Shown: positions 23,401 to 38,019, numbered from the stretch's first letter. The stretch: DNA of 64,000 nucleotides from Delphinus delphis (GCF_949987515.2 NC_082686.1:45485559-45549558), one strand, 5' to 3'. Numbers and translations are program-made. The notes: generated by a model not told the origin, from the sequence alone.

Positions 23401-26400
23401 AAATATCTATAAGATGTCTCCTACATGCATAAAATTTTATGGCAAAGATGAGTTTGACTGTAGTGTCCTTACGTTCAAGTAACTCTTAAGCTTAAAACTT
23501 AAAGGTTAGAGCCTATTTGCTATGTTTGCTGTGATTGCCATGTCACTAAAGGTTAGTTCTTTCCACAGAACAAAAATACATTGAATAAATAAAACCTTGT
23601 CCAGTGTGAAATAAAACCTTGTATAAAAAAAAAAAAACAAAAAACCTTGTCCTATGGAAAGAAATATGTTGGACCTCAAATTTTCCATAGAACACTCCAC
23701 ACTTCCTCTGGCAGAAGGGAGCACACTTGCTGGATTCTCTAAGAGAATCTCTCTGTTAACAGCTGATTCTCCTCAGGAGTCACATACTTCTATTGTCCAG
23801 TGGCATACTTTTCAGTTCAGGTGTAGGCTCACTACCTCAAAGGTACTTCCAGTTAGAAAACATCAGCCATTTTTCAAAAACGATTCTGGGGTAATCTCTT
23901 GCCCAAGCCAATTCACTGGCCTTAGTAAATGTAATAATGAGTATACAGCTGAAATGGTTGCATAAAATTCTTTCAAACATGATATATTGAATAAAGGAAA
24001 GAGATGATTACTCATGACCAGAGCACATTTATTACTAGATGAAATAAAGGAAAAGAAAAATCTTATATTCCAGAAGAATAAATACCCCATCTTTCTCTTA
24101 CTATTCCCTTAAAAAGATAAGTATTAGACAAGGGTTTCAAAGATTTATGAGGATAAAATGTATTTTTTTTGTTATAAGAGGATGTGACGTGATATACGTG
24201 TCTCCTGGGGGAAAAAGATCCAGAAGAAGATCCAAGTCATCAAAATGTAATTTTAACTAATCCTCTTTCATCTAATAATTATATCCAATTTCAAATTAAT
24301 GATGGATTTAAATGTTTAAAAAAGCATATTTACATCTTAATTGGAAGACTTAGGTTCTTTGCTCTTAATTCAAAAGAAGTTAACAAAAACCTGGTTGGCA
24401 TTGGCTTTTTTGGGATATTAGAATAGATTTAAAAGTCTATTTTAGCTTATCAGTATTGATTCAAAATTATTGTATTTAAAAGTGATACAAAAAAATTAAA
24501 AGTAAACTTTTCAATTACTATGGATAGCAAAGCACTACTAAAAAATTAACTTCATCTTTTGGAAAAGAATCTGGCAAATACAAAGTGTTGTATTTCTCTT
24601 AATGCTACCAAGTCACCTCCATTTTATTACACTTTTGCACTTATCCATTGAACGCAAAGTTTCTTGCTAAACAAAATAAAGAAGGTTCTCACTTGAATTT
24701 CCACACTAGTTTATCAGAATACCAAATCTCTATATTCTTAAGGGAATTTTTTATTTATTTCATTTAAAGGGGAAGATCTCAAAGAAGAATTCCACTACCT
24801 TTTAAACCTAATTCATCTTAAGAATATAAAAAGCGACGAAAGATCTCTTTTAAATGTAATGATATAAAGATGTGGTATCTACTTTCGATTAGGAAATAAA
24901 GTACAGATTAACAATAGAATTTCCTGGGAGTTGTAGAAAAGTACCAGAATTACTGAAAATCTCCTCTCAAGTAAAGCTCTGTTCTCATCCATATTCCTCC
25001 ATTATTTGTAACCTCTGGTTAATCTTTAATTTGTCATGATAAACTTACTGTTGGTTAAGATAATGTTATCAACTCAAACTGTAAATCAGAACAACTGAGA
25101 TGTGACTTTAAGGTGTTCAACAAAATAATAAAAGGACAACCCTACTTCAGGATTCTAATTTAGTTAGCATCAGAGTCTCCATTTCATTAGAGAGAGATTG
25201 AAGGGAGAACTGTCTTTATTCCAAAATAATATATTATTTTAAAGAAAACTCCAAGGACAGGAGAACCTTCATTTTTCATATATCTAAATCAAATTTTATA
25301 TTTAGTTAGGCATTATTAACTTTGAAGATAAATGTCCTTGTTTTCATTGGTTAAATATGAGCTTTCATGGCAAGCAATATTGATGTGAACATTACTATAC
25401 AGGTTTTTCTATGTTTATAGATCATCATCCTTAGAACAGTCTTAATTTGCCTTTGTTCTTGAAAGACCAAATATCATTTCACTTTTTGAAATCCTGATAG
25501 ATGGAGTGAACAGTGCTAAATCATAAAGATGAATAAACAATACACTTTCAAGATTTTTACCTAATTTAAAATGTCCTCTTCTATTGCTTTTATAATAAAT
25601 TAAAAGTCTCTCTTCCACATTTAGTAATTTGTAGAATGATATCTATGCATTTAGATAGAAATTGTTTTTCTAAAATTTTCACGTAAACACATCTTCACTC
25701 AGAGAGAAGCCAGAATATAATTAATTATATTAGTTCATTTTTCAAAGTAGTAACTATGCTCTTTTTAGAATTATTTACCCAGTATTATCATTTTTTAAGT
25801 TGTAATGAAGTTTTTACTTAACTGTGCATGTTTTATTTATTGCCACATAGTAATGCTTAAATAAATCTGCTTAAAATTGTTGTCTTTAGAAGCTCTATGA
25901 CAAAATTAATGACCACTCATTTGATAACAGACTTGTAACTGAACAAGCTATTTTATGTTGATATGATTGATGTGAGCATTGTTAAAACCAATTTGTTTGA
26001 AAATCCATTGGTATTTTATCTAGAGCTATTATTGCAATATCTTCAAGAGTATCTTTAAAATAATAGTGACAATATAATAATAATATTCGTGGACAATATA
26101 AAAATAAACAGTGACTGAGGCTTTTTAAAATTTCTGCGCTGCTTGGAAAATAAGGTTTAACTTGCATAAATGTTTGTCATGGAGGTTTTTAATTTGCTTT
26201 AATGGATGTTGTTCTCCCTATGCCATATGTATGTATTTAAAGAAAATTGTATTAATATATTTATACAATGCAAAAATCTCATTTTCTTCTTACAGATATG
26301 GAGTTTTGATATAATTTTAGGTGTTTTAGGCCTCCAAGAGAAAAAAATCAAAATGTGAGATGGGAGCATTTTTGTTTTTGGTGGGGCACAATACCTGAGC

Positions 26401-28069
26401 GTTCCTAACAAACATGAATATGGGTAACACTGGACTTTAAAGATTACTATATGTGCTTTATTTATGATACATTATTAATAATTTTGTTAAGCATACTTCA
26501 TCGTTAGATTGTGTCATTGGAAATTTGAATAACTTTGCACATTTTTCACAAACTATACTTAGGTTTAATTTTGTATGCAGTATAAACTTTGACAGCTTAA
26601 TTTTGACTTTTGATGGAATAATTGTTAATTAACAAGTCTATGTTTCCTAAAATGTTAGTTATATCTTCTAAAATAACCTTATGTTTTAAAAAATCACAGG
26701 CAGAGCATGAATGCAGAACATGAAAATGGACCAAGTTCCATTAAAACTGAGGAAAAGGCAAAAAGGTAATATAAAGAGGAGTTTGTGTTAAAACTATTAA
26801 TTACCTCATTAAAAATAACAAAAAATTAATAGAAAACTGTCTGAAAATTATGTCATGTTACTCTTACTGGTAATTTTGAAGCTAAAATGCATTTTGAGGA
26901 TGAGAATCTCTAATATAAATAAGTCCACTAATATTTGTTAAAATATGTATTGCTATATAAAATTAGAAAGAAATCTTACCAAAATATCAAAAATTTAAAT
27001 ATATTTTTTAAAAGTATATTACTGAATGATCACAATTATTAACATTTCCATACTAATAGTTCTTTTGATTTCTAAGACATATATAATTAAGAATTTGACT
27101 CCCAAAAATTGATTAGACTGTCAAAGCACTTTATACATATCACTCCTATTAATAAAAAGTTTTTCCTTCTGCTTTATTAAATGTAAAAACAGTATATATA
27201 AGATGCAGGTAAAAATAATTGAGTTGAAAGGGTAGTCTTTTTGAATCAAGTTATGCTTTTATACAGATACATAAATTTTACACATAGTCTAAAAAATACA
27301 GGACCTACATATTAGTTGTACATTATATCTTATGATCTCTAAATGCTTATATTCTTTCAAGGAGATTGCCTTCTCTTTTCGGTTGTTTTAAGTATTAGGA
27401 AAAAAAAGGACTGCTTTATATATTTCCATTCAGTCTCTCTAATATTGCTTGTAACCTTCCAATTCTCAGAGAAGTTGCAGCTAAAATCCATAACATAGTG
27501 GTTAGAAATTATTATTTTTGAAGCTACTGCTCTTATCTAATACCAGTCATATATTCCATAAAGTCTTCTGGAAAGAGCAAAATCTTTTACTTTCTCATGA
27601 ATGGAAATACAAAAAGAAAGTCTTCTATTAGACTTTGTATATTCAAAGTACTGTAGTGAACATATATTTTTATAGTTACTTTTCCACTGTTTATTCAATT
27701 TTTAAATTTCACCAAATGGGATACTTCAAACAAAGGTAAAAAGCTATTCCATTTTTGCATCAATTGCTTATTTTCTATGGAGTATCCAAAAATTCCTTTC
27801 AGGAAGCAAAACATTCCCTTTCCCACCTCACAACTTTGATCACTCTACCATTAAATGAAATAGTTAGGTGTCTGTATTTTAATATAAAGAATAGCAACAA
27901 CAAAAAAATTATGATTTGTCCAGTTAAAGCTATTTACACTATGGGGAACAGATATAATAAACAAACAAACACAATTAAATCAAGTGTGTTTGCTAGTCCA
28001 AAACTGTATAATTCCTAATTTTAAAAATAGTATATATACATATATACTGATTTACTTTAAATGTATATT
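20494..28069. other. EPHA6-ARL6 intergenic block poor in transposons
   Basis: About 7.5 kb of AT-rich sequence in which I cannot recognise any SINE, LINE or LTR, in contrast with the rest of the window. Open frames such as 20534-20926 (minus) show no family resemblance. It may include distal EPHA6 3' UTR or conserved regulatory DNA. An exon-like segment lies at 26700-26765. Confidence 0.5.
26700..26765 (+). other. Exon-like segment downstream of EPHA6
   Basis: The segment is bounded by ATCACAG (AG at 26698-26699) and AAAAG|GTAATA. It is 66 nt long. In the phase left by the EPHA6 exon ending at 18436 it is open (Q-S-M-N-A-E-H-E-N-G-P-S-S..E-E-K-A-K). The acceptor's pyrimidine tract is weak, so this may be chance. 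Confidence 0.2.
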
Positions 28070-29311
28070 TATCCATAAATCCATTCATTAATTAACTAAT
28101 ACTTACTAAACATTATCTTGTACAAGTGTCTTATTCTCAACACAGAGGACACAAAGCGACCAAGACAAGCAAAAGCCCCTGTCTCATGGAATTGATCTTC
28201 TAGTGGAAGAAGTACTGATAAGTGCTATGCTGAAAATTAAATTAATATTGTTACATAGCATGACTGTGGCTTCTTTATATTAAGTGGTAAAGGAAGTCTT
28301 CTCTGAGGATGTGATATTTAAGCCGATGTATGAAAAGCATGAAGGAACCAGTCATGAGAAAATCTGGGGGAATTCCAGGCAGAAGGAATAGTTTAATGTG
28401 TGAGACTTCAGAGTGTTTGAGGGTAGAGAGTACAGTGTGCTTGGTACACAGTTGATGAGCCAAAGAGAGGCAAAAATGAGATGGGGGTCAAAGAACATTT
28501 ATGAGGCTGCTACAGTAGTTTAAGCAAAAAAGAAAAAACAAGGTGGCTTTTGTTAGAGAAGAAGTAGTGAAGATGGAGAGAAGTGGATGGATGTCGGGTA
28601 TGTTTGAAGACAGGGCTTGCTAATGGATTGGCCCTGAGGGATGAAGAGAGAAAAATTGAAGATAAATTCTACATTTGAAAAATAAGAAATGTAGTCAGTA
28701 GTGGTGCAGGAGAAGCAGGTTTGGAGGGAAAAAAATCAGGAGTTTGGTTTTAGCCATGTAATGCCTGAGATACCTGTTAGATATTCAAATGGAGATATTG
28801 AGCAGACAGTTGTATATAAGAGTTCCAAGGAGCGATCAGGGCTAGACATCAAGATTTAGAAGCCATCAATATATATATGGTATTTAATGTTTTTAAATCA
28901 CCTGGGAAAAGCCTGTAAGATAGAGAAGTAGGGCTTGATTGAGATCCAAGGCATGTCAATGTAGAAGTTAGGTGGAGAATTAGAAACCAGCAGAGGACCC
29001 TGAGGAGTATAAGGTAACGTAGAGAACAAAAAAACCAATTGGCCATCTGGATTAAATGCTTTAAGAAGCCAAGTTTAAAGTAAAGAAATGGCCGTTGGGC
29101 TTGGCAACATGGAAGTTACTGACGATTTTGAAAGGGCAGTCTCTATGAAGTAGTGAAGTCAAAGCCTGATTGAAGTGGATTGAGAAGATACTTTAGAAAA
29201 GAAGGTGGAGTCAGTATCTATACACAACTCTTTCAAGGAGTTTTACCATAAGAAAGCAAGAGGAACAGGGCAGTAGCTGAGTAGTTGGAAGTAGATATGG
29301 GGTCAAGAAAG

Positions 29312-29359
<48 letters not shown>

Positions 29360-29660
29360 AGAGAAAGGATGCTAGGGAATATTTATATATGAATGAGAAT
29401 GATCTGGTAGAAAGGGGAAAACTGATTATGCAAGAGAGAATTTAATTAGAAAAGGCTTTGAGAAGTAGAAGGGTTAGGATTCATAGCTTAAGTTGGAAGG
29501 TTAGTTTTTGACAGGAGGAGACAGAACTACAATGGGAGGGAAGGCAGAGTGTGTAATATGCAGATAGGTTGGTAGATTTATGGTAGAAATGTAAGGATGT
29601 TACTGTGTGAGTAGTCTTACTTTACCAAGAGGAAATAAAAGTCAGTATAAGGAGTGGGAA
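28070..29660 (-). mobile_element. L2 (LINE2) fragment, antisense
   Basis: Begins with a TTCATTAATTAACTAATACTT tail-like segment. It then runs through TGTCTCATGGAATTGATCTT, TTCCAGGCAGAAGGAATAG, GATGGAGAGAAGTGGATGG, GAGATATTGAGCAGACAGTT and ACTCTTTCAAGGAGTTTT, tracking the L2 reverse-transcriptase tail backwards. No intact ORF. It contains the (GT)n tract at 29314-29357. Confidence 0.75.
29314..29357. repeat. (GT)n microsatellite
   Basis: Twenty-two uninterrupted GT units inside an old L2 copy. Confidence 0.95.
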
Positions 29661-29704
29661 GCAGGTATAGGCTGGAGAGATGTGTAAGTAGTTGGAAAGG
29701 GGGA

Positions 29705-29733
<29 letters not shown>
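29705..29733. repeat. (AC)n microsatellite
   Basis: About 14 AC units followed by an ATATATATG-rich stretch, about 350 bp from the complementary (GT)n tract. Confidence 0.93.
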
Positions 29734-29735
<2 letters not shown>

Positions 29736-32700
29736 AACATATATATGTGCATATATAAACATAGTCAATGGGGATTTGTATGTAATACACCACAGGAAAA
29801 AGACCTATTGTATAAAATATATTAAAGCCATTTTACTAAATATTTTGAGACATCTTATTTGGAAGACCTGAAACTGAATTCTGAGCTTTTCCAAGGATGC
29901 TGATAACAGAGTCCCCTTTCCATAATGTAGAGATTAAGTGAGGACTTCTCAATGCCATAGATACTTCCCATGTTTTGTTATTTTTGTCTACTACAGTGTA
30001 AAAGACAGAAACATCTTGTAGCCATTCTAATTCAAAGCTTATGAAAATTAGTTACTGCTTAAAGATGTGTATTATATATTCAAGCTGTCAATTTTCTCAA
30101 AACACTATTTTGAGATGGTTTGAGCCCACATCTGAAATTAAAATAAATAACTAAATAAAGGTAATCAGGCTCTAATCGTTTGGTAAAACAATATTTTATT
30201 TTGTTTTGTTTTCATATAAAAACATCTGTCGTTTAGGAGAAACACAAGGGCGATATTTTTTTTTTTCATTGTGCCCTGTCTATCCTATAGGAAGGATGTG
30301 ACTTTTTCATTGTGCTTGGAGCTTTATTTCTGGATAGGCTGTATGTAATTCAGTGTGTTGGAATTTATACGTGCATATTTGTTCTTTGGATTTGATGTAA
30401 AATTAGACTGTGAATAATGGAATAAGATTGCTCTCCATTTTTTTCTGTTTTAGCATAGCCAAAAATATAAAGATATATGTGTACATATAAATATGCATTT
30501 GATTAAATTCAATATTTAAATGGCCATATCAAGTATTAAATGGTAGATTTGACAGTTGCAGTGTATTCAAAATAAAAAAGTTATAAAAATCTTTGTAGCA
30601 CAAGTCCTAAAAAGTTTATTTAAATACTAAATAGTACATTTATATTAAATGCCTAGATAACAACTGTCCAGGTTGAGACAGTCCCTCAGAGAGTAATATT
30701 TGCCTAATGATAAACTGCAGCTGAAAACATTTTTTCTTCCTATGATTTTTAAAATGTATCTCTTTGTAACCTGTCATAAAGTTATTTATCATTAATTATG
30801 GATTTAGCACTGTACCCATCTACTCTTGCAAAAACGGGAAAAGATCTGTTTGTGAGAAGGAAGTGCAGCACTGCATTATTTTTTCTCTTTAGTATTACAT
30901 CACTATTTAGAGCTTCAATATATGCCTTTCACTCAGGTTCCTTACACAGCCTATGTTCTTTTTTCTGGTTGTATCACAATATGGTAGAAAGATAAACACA
31001 GTAAGAGGGTGTTTACAACAGAACTGCAATCCTACCTATTATCTACTTCACTATGACAACGAAGTAGTCCAGACTTACTTGAAGGTGGTATTGTTTTCAT
31101 CTTATAAAATCTACTGTAATATTATGATGTTCCATGTATATTTTCACATGCTGGCATGCTTACAAGTTAGTGTTATAGAATGCTCAGCTCTCAATGAGGG
31201 ATTGTTTGCGGTGAATTGCATTACATATGTCATCTATCTATTTGCTGAAAGAATATGGTGTTTAGCAAAACTACCTGCTGAGCAACATAAGATTTTTGTA
31301 CAAAGTACAAGTTACTAATTATTGTATTTTATTTTTCTATGATTTCCTAAGAGGCATTATCAGGGTCTTACAGATGGAGTAAGCCTGTTTATTAAAATAT
31401 CTATTAGCAAATAAAAGTTACAGTTCTGGTGGTTGAATTTGTGACTTTTTTGTATTGTCGTGTTGATCATATTTAATATAATTTATCTTTTACTCTATTA
31501 AATCTAGATGCTCTTTACATATATTAGTAATTTTGGAGACAAAATCATAGCTGTAATTTTTCACAATAATAGCATTAAGGTCAAGACATAAATTCACATA
31601 AGTCACTGTAAATAATTAGTACATATTTTTATAGTGATTTTATATCAGCAAAATATTTTGTGAGATTCAAGTGAATTAAATTGTTCATTGCATAGGTAAT
31701 ACTGTATACAAACTGCAGATGACTGACAGATACACATAATGTACAACTGTTCAAACAGCTTTAGACTATCAATATTTATTCCAAAAACATCCAGTAAATT
31801 ACCAATCATGGATTTTCTATATTTTTTAAAAGTTTCTGGTAAGAAAATATAGTAAAAGTATCCTGAATTAATCAGAATAGCACTGTACTCACCATATCTC
31901 ACTCTTCTCTCTTTTATAATTCTTACCACAGTTCCAAAAGCCAGTATGAAATTTAAACTGGTAATAAAGTACTTGAAACTTTCTTTCCTTATACAGGTAT
32001 CTTAAGAAGCCTTCATACAATTAAGAACCATTTTTAAAGCTTCTTATTCTCATAATAAGGAGACCCAAACTAACTTCTTAAATCAAGTGAAACCAATTTT
32101 TATGCTGAGCCTTGAGTGTATTGTTGAGAGCTGTTTCGGTTGGCAAAGCACCAAAACAGCAGATTCAACCATATGAAGTATTCACTTTTTTAAAGGTTGT
32201 TAGTTTCAAAACTGACATTTTCTAGATTATTGAGTAGATTGTGGGTTTCATGACCACTATTTCATCTCTAATAATAAGAAGCCAACATATCAACTACACT
32301 TATCTAAGATAACTATTTACTTAGCTAAATTTTTGTAAGAGAATTATGTACCTTAAGATAACTATTCACTTAGCAAATTTTTAAAAAAGAATTATGTTAT
32401 CTGCTTAAATTGACTGAAAAGTTGGATATCCAATCTCTCCATTTCATTTCCAGTGTTCACCGAATGTTTTGTACGAAGCAAAAACAGAACTCAACCTAGG
32501 GGCAGAAAATATCAACTCCAAACAGGAAAAATTGTCTGTACACTAAAGTTTCCTGAAACATAAGATTTCTACTTAGCTCTAAGGAAAAAAAAAAAAGTCA
32601 AAATCCGGCTGTAAGTACTTAGCTTCCAACTTTTATCAAAGTGAGTCACAATACCCAGGACACACAGAAAAGTAATTAATACCTCACTGTAAATTCAGTG

Positions 32701-32765
32701 TCAGAAGTTAATGGACCACATTTAAAAATCTTACCCATATAATAAAAATTGCAGGACAAAGGAAG
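29734..32765. other. Intergenic DNA, no gene seen
   Basis: AT-rich. The longest open frame (30953-31318, 121 codons) has no recognisable domain and lies in AT-rich sequence; I do not regard it as a gene. Confidence 0.5.
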
Positions 32766-32955
32766 ATAGGAAATTGTTTATTGAACACCTACTATGTGCC
32801 AAATATACACATACCTCTGTTACCTACTTATTCCTCAAAACCACCAGATGAGATATTTAGTGTCTTTTTGAAGGTGAGGAAGCTGAACAATAGAGCAGCG
32901 TTAACTGGCCTAAGGTTACACAATAAGGCGGAATATATTTCCATACTCCATTTTT
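32766..32955 (-). mobile_element. MIR SINE, antisense
   Basis: Contains GAACACCTACTATGTGCCAA, then GAAGGTGAGGAAGCTGAAC and CTAAGGTTACACAATAAGG in reverse-complement MIR order. Confidence 0.75.
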
Positions 32956-33833
32956 TCAAGGACATTGGTAAGTAAGTTCTTTTGGATACGCAACTACAGG
33001 TTTTTTTTGTTTTTGCGTTTTGTTAGTTTTCATCTTTCAACAAGAGTCACTAGCCCAGAACATTTTTTTTTCCATTGTAAAAATAACAGAACCGCATTTG
33101 AAAATTTGGAAAATAAAATGCATCCCATGATCATGCAAATACAATCTTTGCCCCATTATTACTTTTATATAATTCCTTCTAGTCTCTTTTTTCACCCTGC
33201 TAATCCACTTAATAGGCCGAAATTGATAAGCCAAAGAACAGGTAGGGTAGTTAATATAACACTAGGTAGCTGGAGGGGGTAAAGAATCTCATACTCCTGG
33301 CTAACAAAGGAGATAAGTCATTTACTATTACTATAATACCCCAGAGCAATTTAAGAGGGTGGCTAACTTTAAGCATTGGGACTACAGATTCCTGACCACC
33401 TGCCGATTTGATTCTGGGGACTGTACTCTAATCGCAGGGGATTATGCCTCGTGGAAATCTCTTCAGGAGATCAGACACCTCAGAAACCAGGTTCAGGCAG
33501 ACTTCCTTTGCCGAATAATGCCTGTGAGTTTATCTCCTCTCCTTGCCCGCACGAACGGTTTTGCTTCTCCAGGACTCCGGGGTCTGAGGCCTAACAGCCT
33601 GTTAAAGGGTGGATGCGATGGGCTACCAGGCAATTCTGGCGTACTTCTCGCCCTAGAGCTCATAGTCGGGTCCCGCAGTTGTCGCCACCGCGCTGCGCCC
33701 ATGCTCGACGTCGACGCAGACTCCTCAGCGCTCTGGGCGCCACAAAGTGCGCCGCTCCCTCTGAGCTGACTTTCCCGAGAGGGCGGAGAGACCGTGCGGC
33801 GAGAAAGGCCCGAAGCCAACGCGGACGCCGAAC

Positions 33834-33876
33834 ACTTCCCAGCAGGCTGTGCGCAAGCCTACAACTCCCATTATGC
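33834..33876 (+). promoter_or_regulatory. Paired ZNF143/THAP11-type (SBS-like) motifs
   Basis: Two adjacent same-strand matches to the ACTACAAYTCCCAGNATGC-type motif: ACTTCCCAGCAGGC at 33834-33847 and CCTACAACTCCCATTATGC at 33858-33876. Such motifs lie close to transcription starts in CpG-island promoters. The second copy departs from the core (CCCAT instead of CCCAG). Confidence 0.5.
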
Positions 33877-34316
33877 TCCACCGGGGAACAGCGCGGCTCC
33901 TCGCTGGGAGGCGGCAGTTCACCCCTTCAACCTCGCTTACACTTCTTCAATACTCCTCGCTATGCCTCTGGCATTTGGGTGAGCTCTTCAATCCCTTAAC
34001 GGGAGCACAGCGGCTGACGCGCTGAGACCTGAGGAGGCGTGGCTCCGCACCGGAAAAACCTCCGGTTGCCCGGGGAACGCCACGCACCACGGCGTCTGAC
34101 CCGCCACTGATGCTTGGGCTGAGCCAGAGGCTACCGCTTCACCCAACTTGCGGAGGCGGCTTTGCTCAGGCCTAGGAATCCTTCCTGTGGAGACCTAGAG
34201 AGGAAGGCTGAGGGACGCCCGCACCATATTCCCGTTGCCGAGAGGGATACGAGCGAGTGCGTCCATTCCTGTTCTTCAGCAGCTCCCGGGCCCGCAGGAC
34301 TAATCTCAAAGACCAG
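33850..34316 (+). other. ARL6: ARL6 untranslated exon 1 (approximate 5' end)
   Basis: A donor CAG|GTATCT follows position 34316 at the edge of the CpG island and is the best candidate for the 3' end of the non-coding first exon, since the start codon lies in a separate exon at 37834. The 5' end is a guess: transcription probably starts within the island, possibly near the ZNF143-like sites. A second donor, TTGG|GTGAGC, after 33978 could end a shorter alternative first exon. Confidence 0.45.
34065..34078. promoter_or_regulatory. RFX X-box in the ARL6 promoter
   Basis: The sequence GTTGCC-CG-GGGAAC is an imperfect palindrome fitting the X-box rule RYYNYY-N(1-3)-RRNRAC bound by RFX factors. RFX proteins (DAF-19 in worms) drive ciliary genes, and BBS genes are classic targets. 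A site in the promoter of ARL6 (BBS3), a BBSome recruiter, is functionally coherent. Binding itself is not shown. Confidence 0.7.
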
Positions 34317-34798
34317 GTATCTCCCCAACCCCAATTTTTGTACCCAGCGCCACCCCCCAGTCCCCTCCGCCACCAATTTTAGAATTGCTCTTCCTCATGG
34401 TTTTCACTCCGTGTGCTGGTTTCTAATGTGCGAGAACTAGAAAAGAAGAAGTGGGCTATGGACCCCAGAAAACTCATGGAACTGCTTTGGGTGAATTTTT
34501 GTTTGATTGGATGGTTTTAACACTACCCGATTTGGGCCTCTTTGCTGTGTGGGAAGTATAATTGAAATTTCATCATCAAAGACTGAAAGCTGAATAAAAA
34601 TATTTATTGGGGGTAGTGAGAGTGTGCTATAATTCACTCTAGAAACATTTTTAAAGTTACAAAGTACCATTCATGGTGTTTTCTTTGCTCGACCACTCTC
34701 TCTGTGTAGCCTACCTTCCAAGCTCGTAACTATGGGTAACATCCTAATTCTTCAGGACTTTTCTGGCAACAAGTTAAAAAAAAAACTTTAGAAAGCAG

Positions 34799-34945
34799 AT
34801 TCTGGGACTTCCCTGGTGGTCCAGTGGTTAAGACTCCTCGCTTCCACTGCAGGGGGCCCGGTTCAATCCCTTGCTGGGGAACTAAGATTCCCTCGTGACG
34901 CCTGGAGGGGCCAAAAGAAAGAAAGAAAGAAAAGAAAAGAAAGCC
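34799..34945 (+). mobile_element. CHR-1-type short SINE in the ARL6 5' intron
   Basis: Head GGGACTTCCCTGGTGGTCCA, then CACTGCAGGGGGCCCGGTTC, GATTCCCTCGTGACGCC and a GAAA-repeat tail. Flanks AGAAAGCAGATTC and AGAAAGCCATTCC look like a diverged target duplication. Confidence 0.85.
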
Positions 34946-35097
34946 ATTCCTCAGATAACAGCCAAGAGAATTTGATTGGCTGGTTTGCAGAGAGAGGAAA
35001 ACAGTAAAATAAGAAACTGGAAAGGTAGATTGGAGCCAGATTATGAACAACTTTAAAAGCTATGCATGGAGGTTTAGACTTTATTCTAAAATCCTGA

Positions 35098-35230
35098 AGT
35101 TCTCAATAGTGACTGTACATCAGAAACACTGTGTAGCTTTTTAAAATACAGATGCCCTGATTCCATCTTCAGAAATACTAATCCAGCTAGCTGATTCCAG
35201 TGTGCAGCCAGGGTCGAGAATCATGGCTAT
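35098..35230. mobile_element. MER5/MER20-like hAT DNA-transposon remnant
   Basis: The order AGTTCTCAATAGTGACTGTAC, ATCAGAAACACTGTGTAGC, TTAAAATACAGATGCC and GTGTGCAGCCAGGGTCGAG resembles the short Charlie-type MER elements with inverted ends. The subfamily is uncertain. Confidence 0.6.
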
Positions 35231-35460
35231 AGGAGTAGGTTGCTACAGAAAACTTTCACTGTATCTCCTTCTGTGCACTTAGGACATGGTTAATGAATGT
35301 CCAGTGACTTAAGTTATCTTGTTTCCTTATTTCATGCAAGCAAAAAGTAAATTTATAAAGATGTATAATTACTAAGAAATAGAAGCATATATAAGGCTCT
35401 ATGATAGTTGTTTATAAAGCAACTTCAATAAATGTAATTATATCTCTTAGAACAACTGAC

Positions 35461-35702
35461 TTTTTTTATTTTATTTTTTTTTAACATCTTTATTGGAGTA
35501 TAATTGCTTTACAGTGTTGTTAGTTTCTGCTTTATAACAAAGTGAATCAGTTATGCATATACATATGTTCCCATCTCTCTTCCCTCTTACGTCTCCCTCC
35601 CTCCCACCCTCCCTATCCCACCCCTCTGGGGCTGATCCCCCTGTGCTATGCTAGCTATCTATTTTACGTTTGGTAGTGTATATATGTCCATGCCACTTCT
35701 CT
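35461..35702 (-). mobile_element. 5'-truncated LINE-1 3' end
   Basis: The poly-T leader, then AACATCTTTATTGGAGTATA and ACAAAGTGAATCAG, up to GTAGTGTATATATGTCCATG, is the reverse complement of the L1 3' UTR also seen at 47.8 kb and in the right half of the 13.9-kb element. Only about 240 bp are present. Confidence 0.9.

Positions 35703-38019
<2,317 letters not shown>

Larger units (their letters stand above)
33540..34330 (+). promoter_or_regulatory. ARL6: CpG-island promoter of ARL6
   Basis: This roughly 0.8-kb block is strikingly GC- and CpG-rich compared with the AT-rich sequence on both sides. It lies upstream of the first ARL6 coding exon and ends near a plausible splice donor at 34317, as expected for a housekeeping-type promoter with an untranslated first exon. 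It contains ZNF143-like motifs (33834-33876), an RFX X-box (34065-34078) and a GACGTC palindrome near 33707. No TATA box is evident. The same island could fire antisense, but no antisense gene is recognisable. Confidence 0.8.

Noticed and set aside
30953..31318. 121-codon plus-strand ORF
   Set aside because: No family resemblance and no supporting signals. Retained only as a chance open frame.
33359..33999. Overlapping long ORFs on both strands in the ARL6 CpG island
   Set aside because: GC-rich DNA has few stop codons. There are no domains, conserved motifs or consistent splice sites, so open frames are expected by chance.
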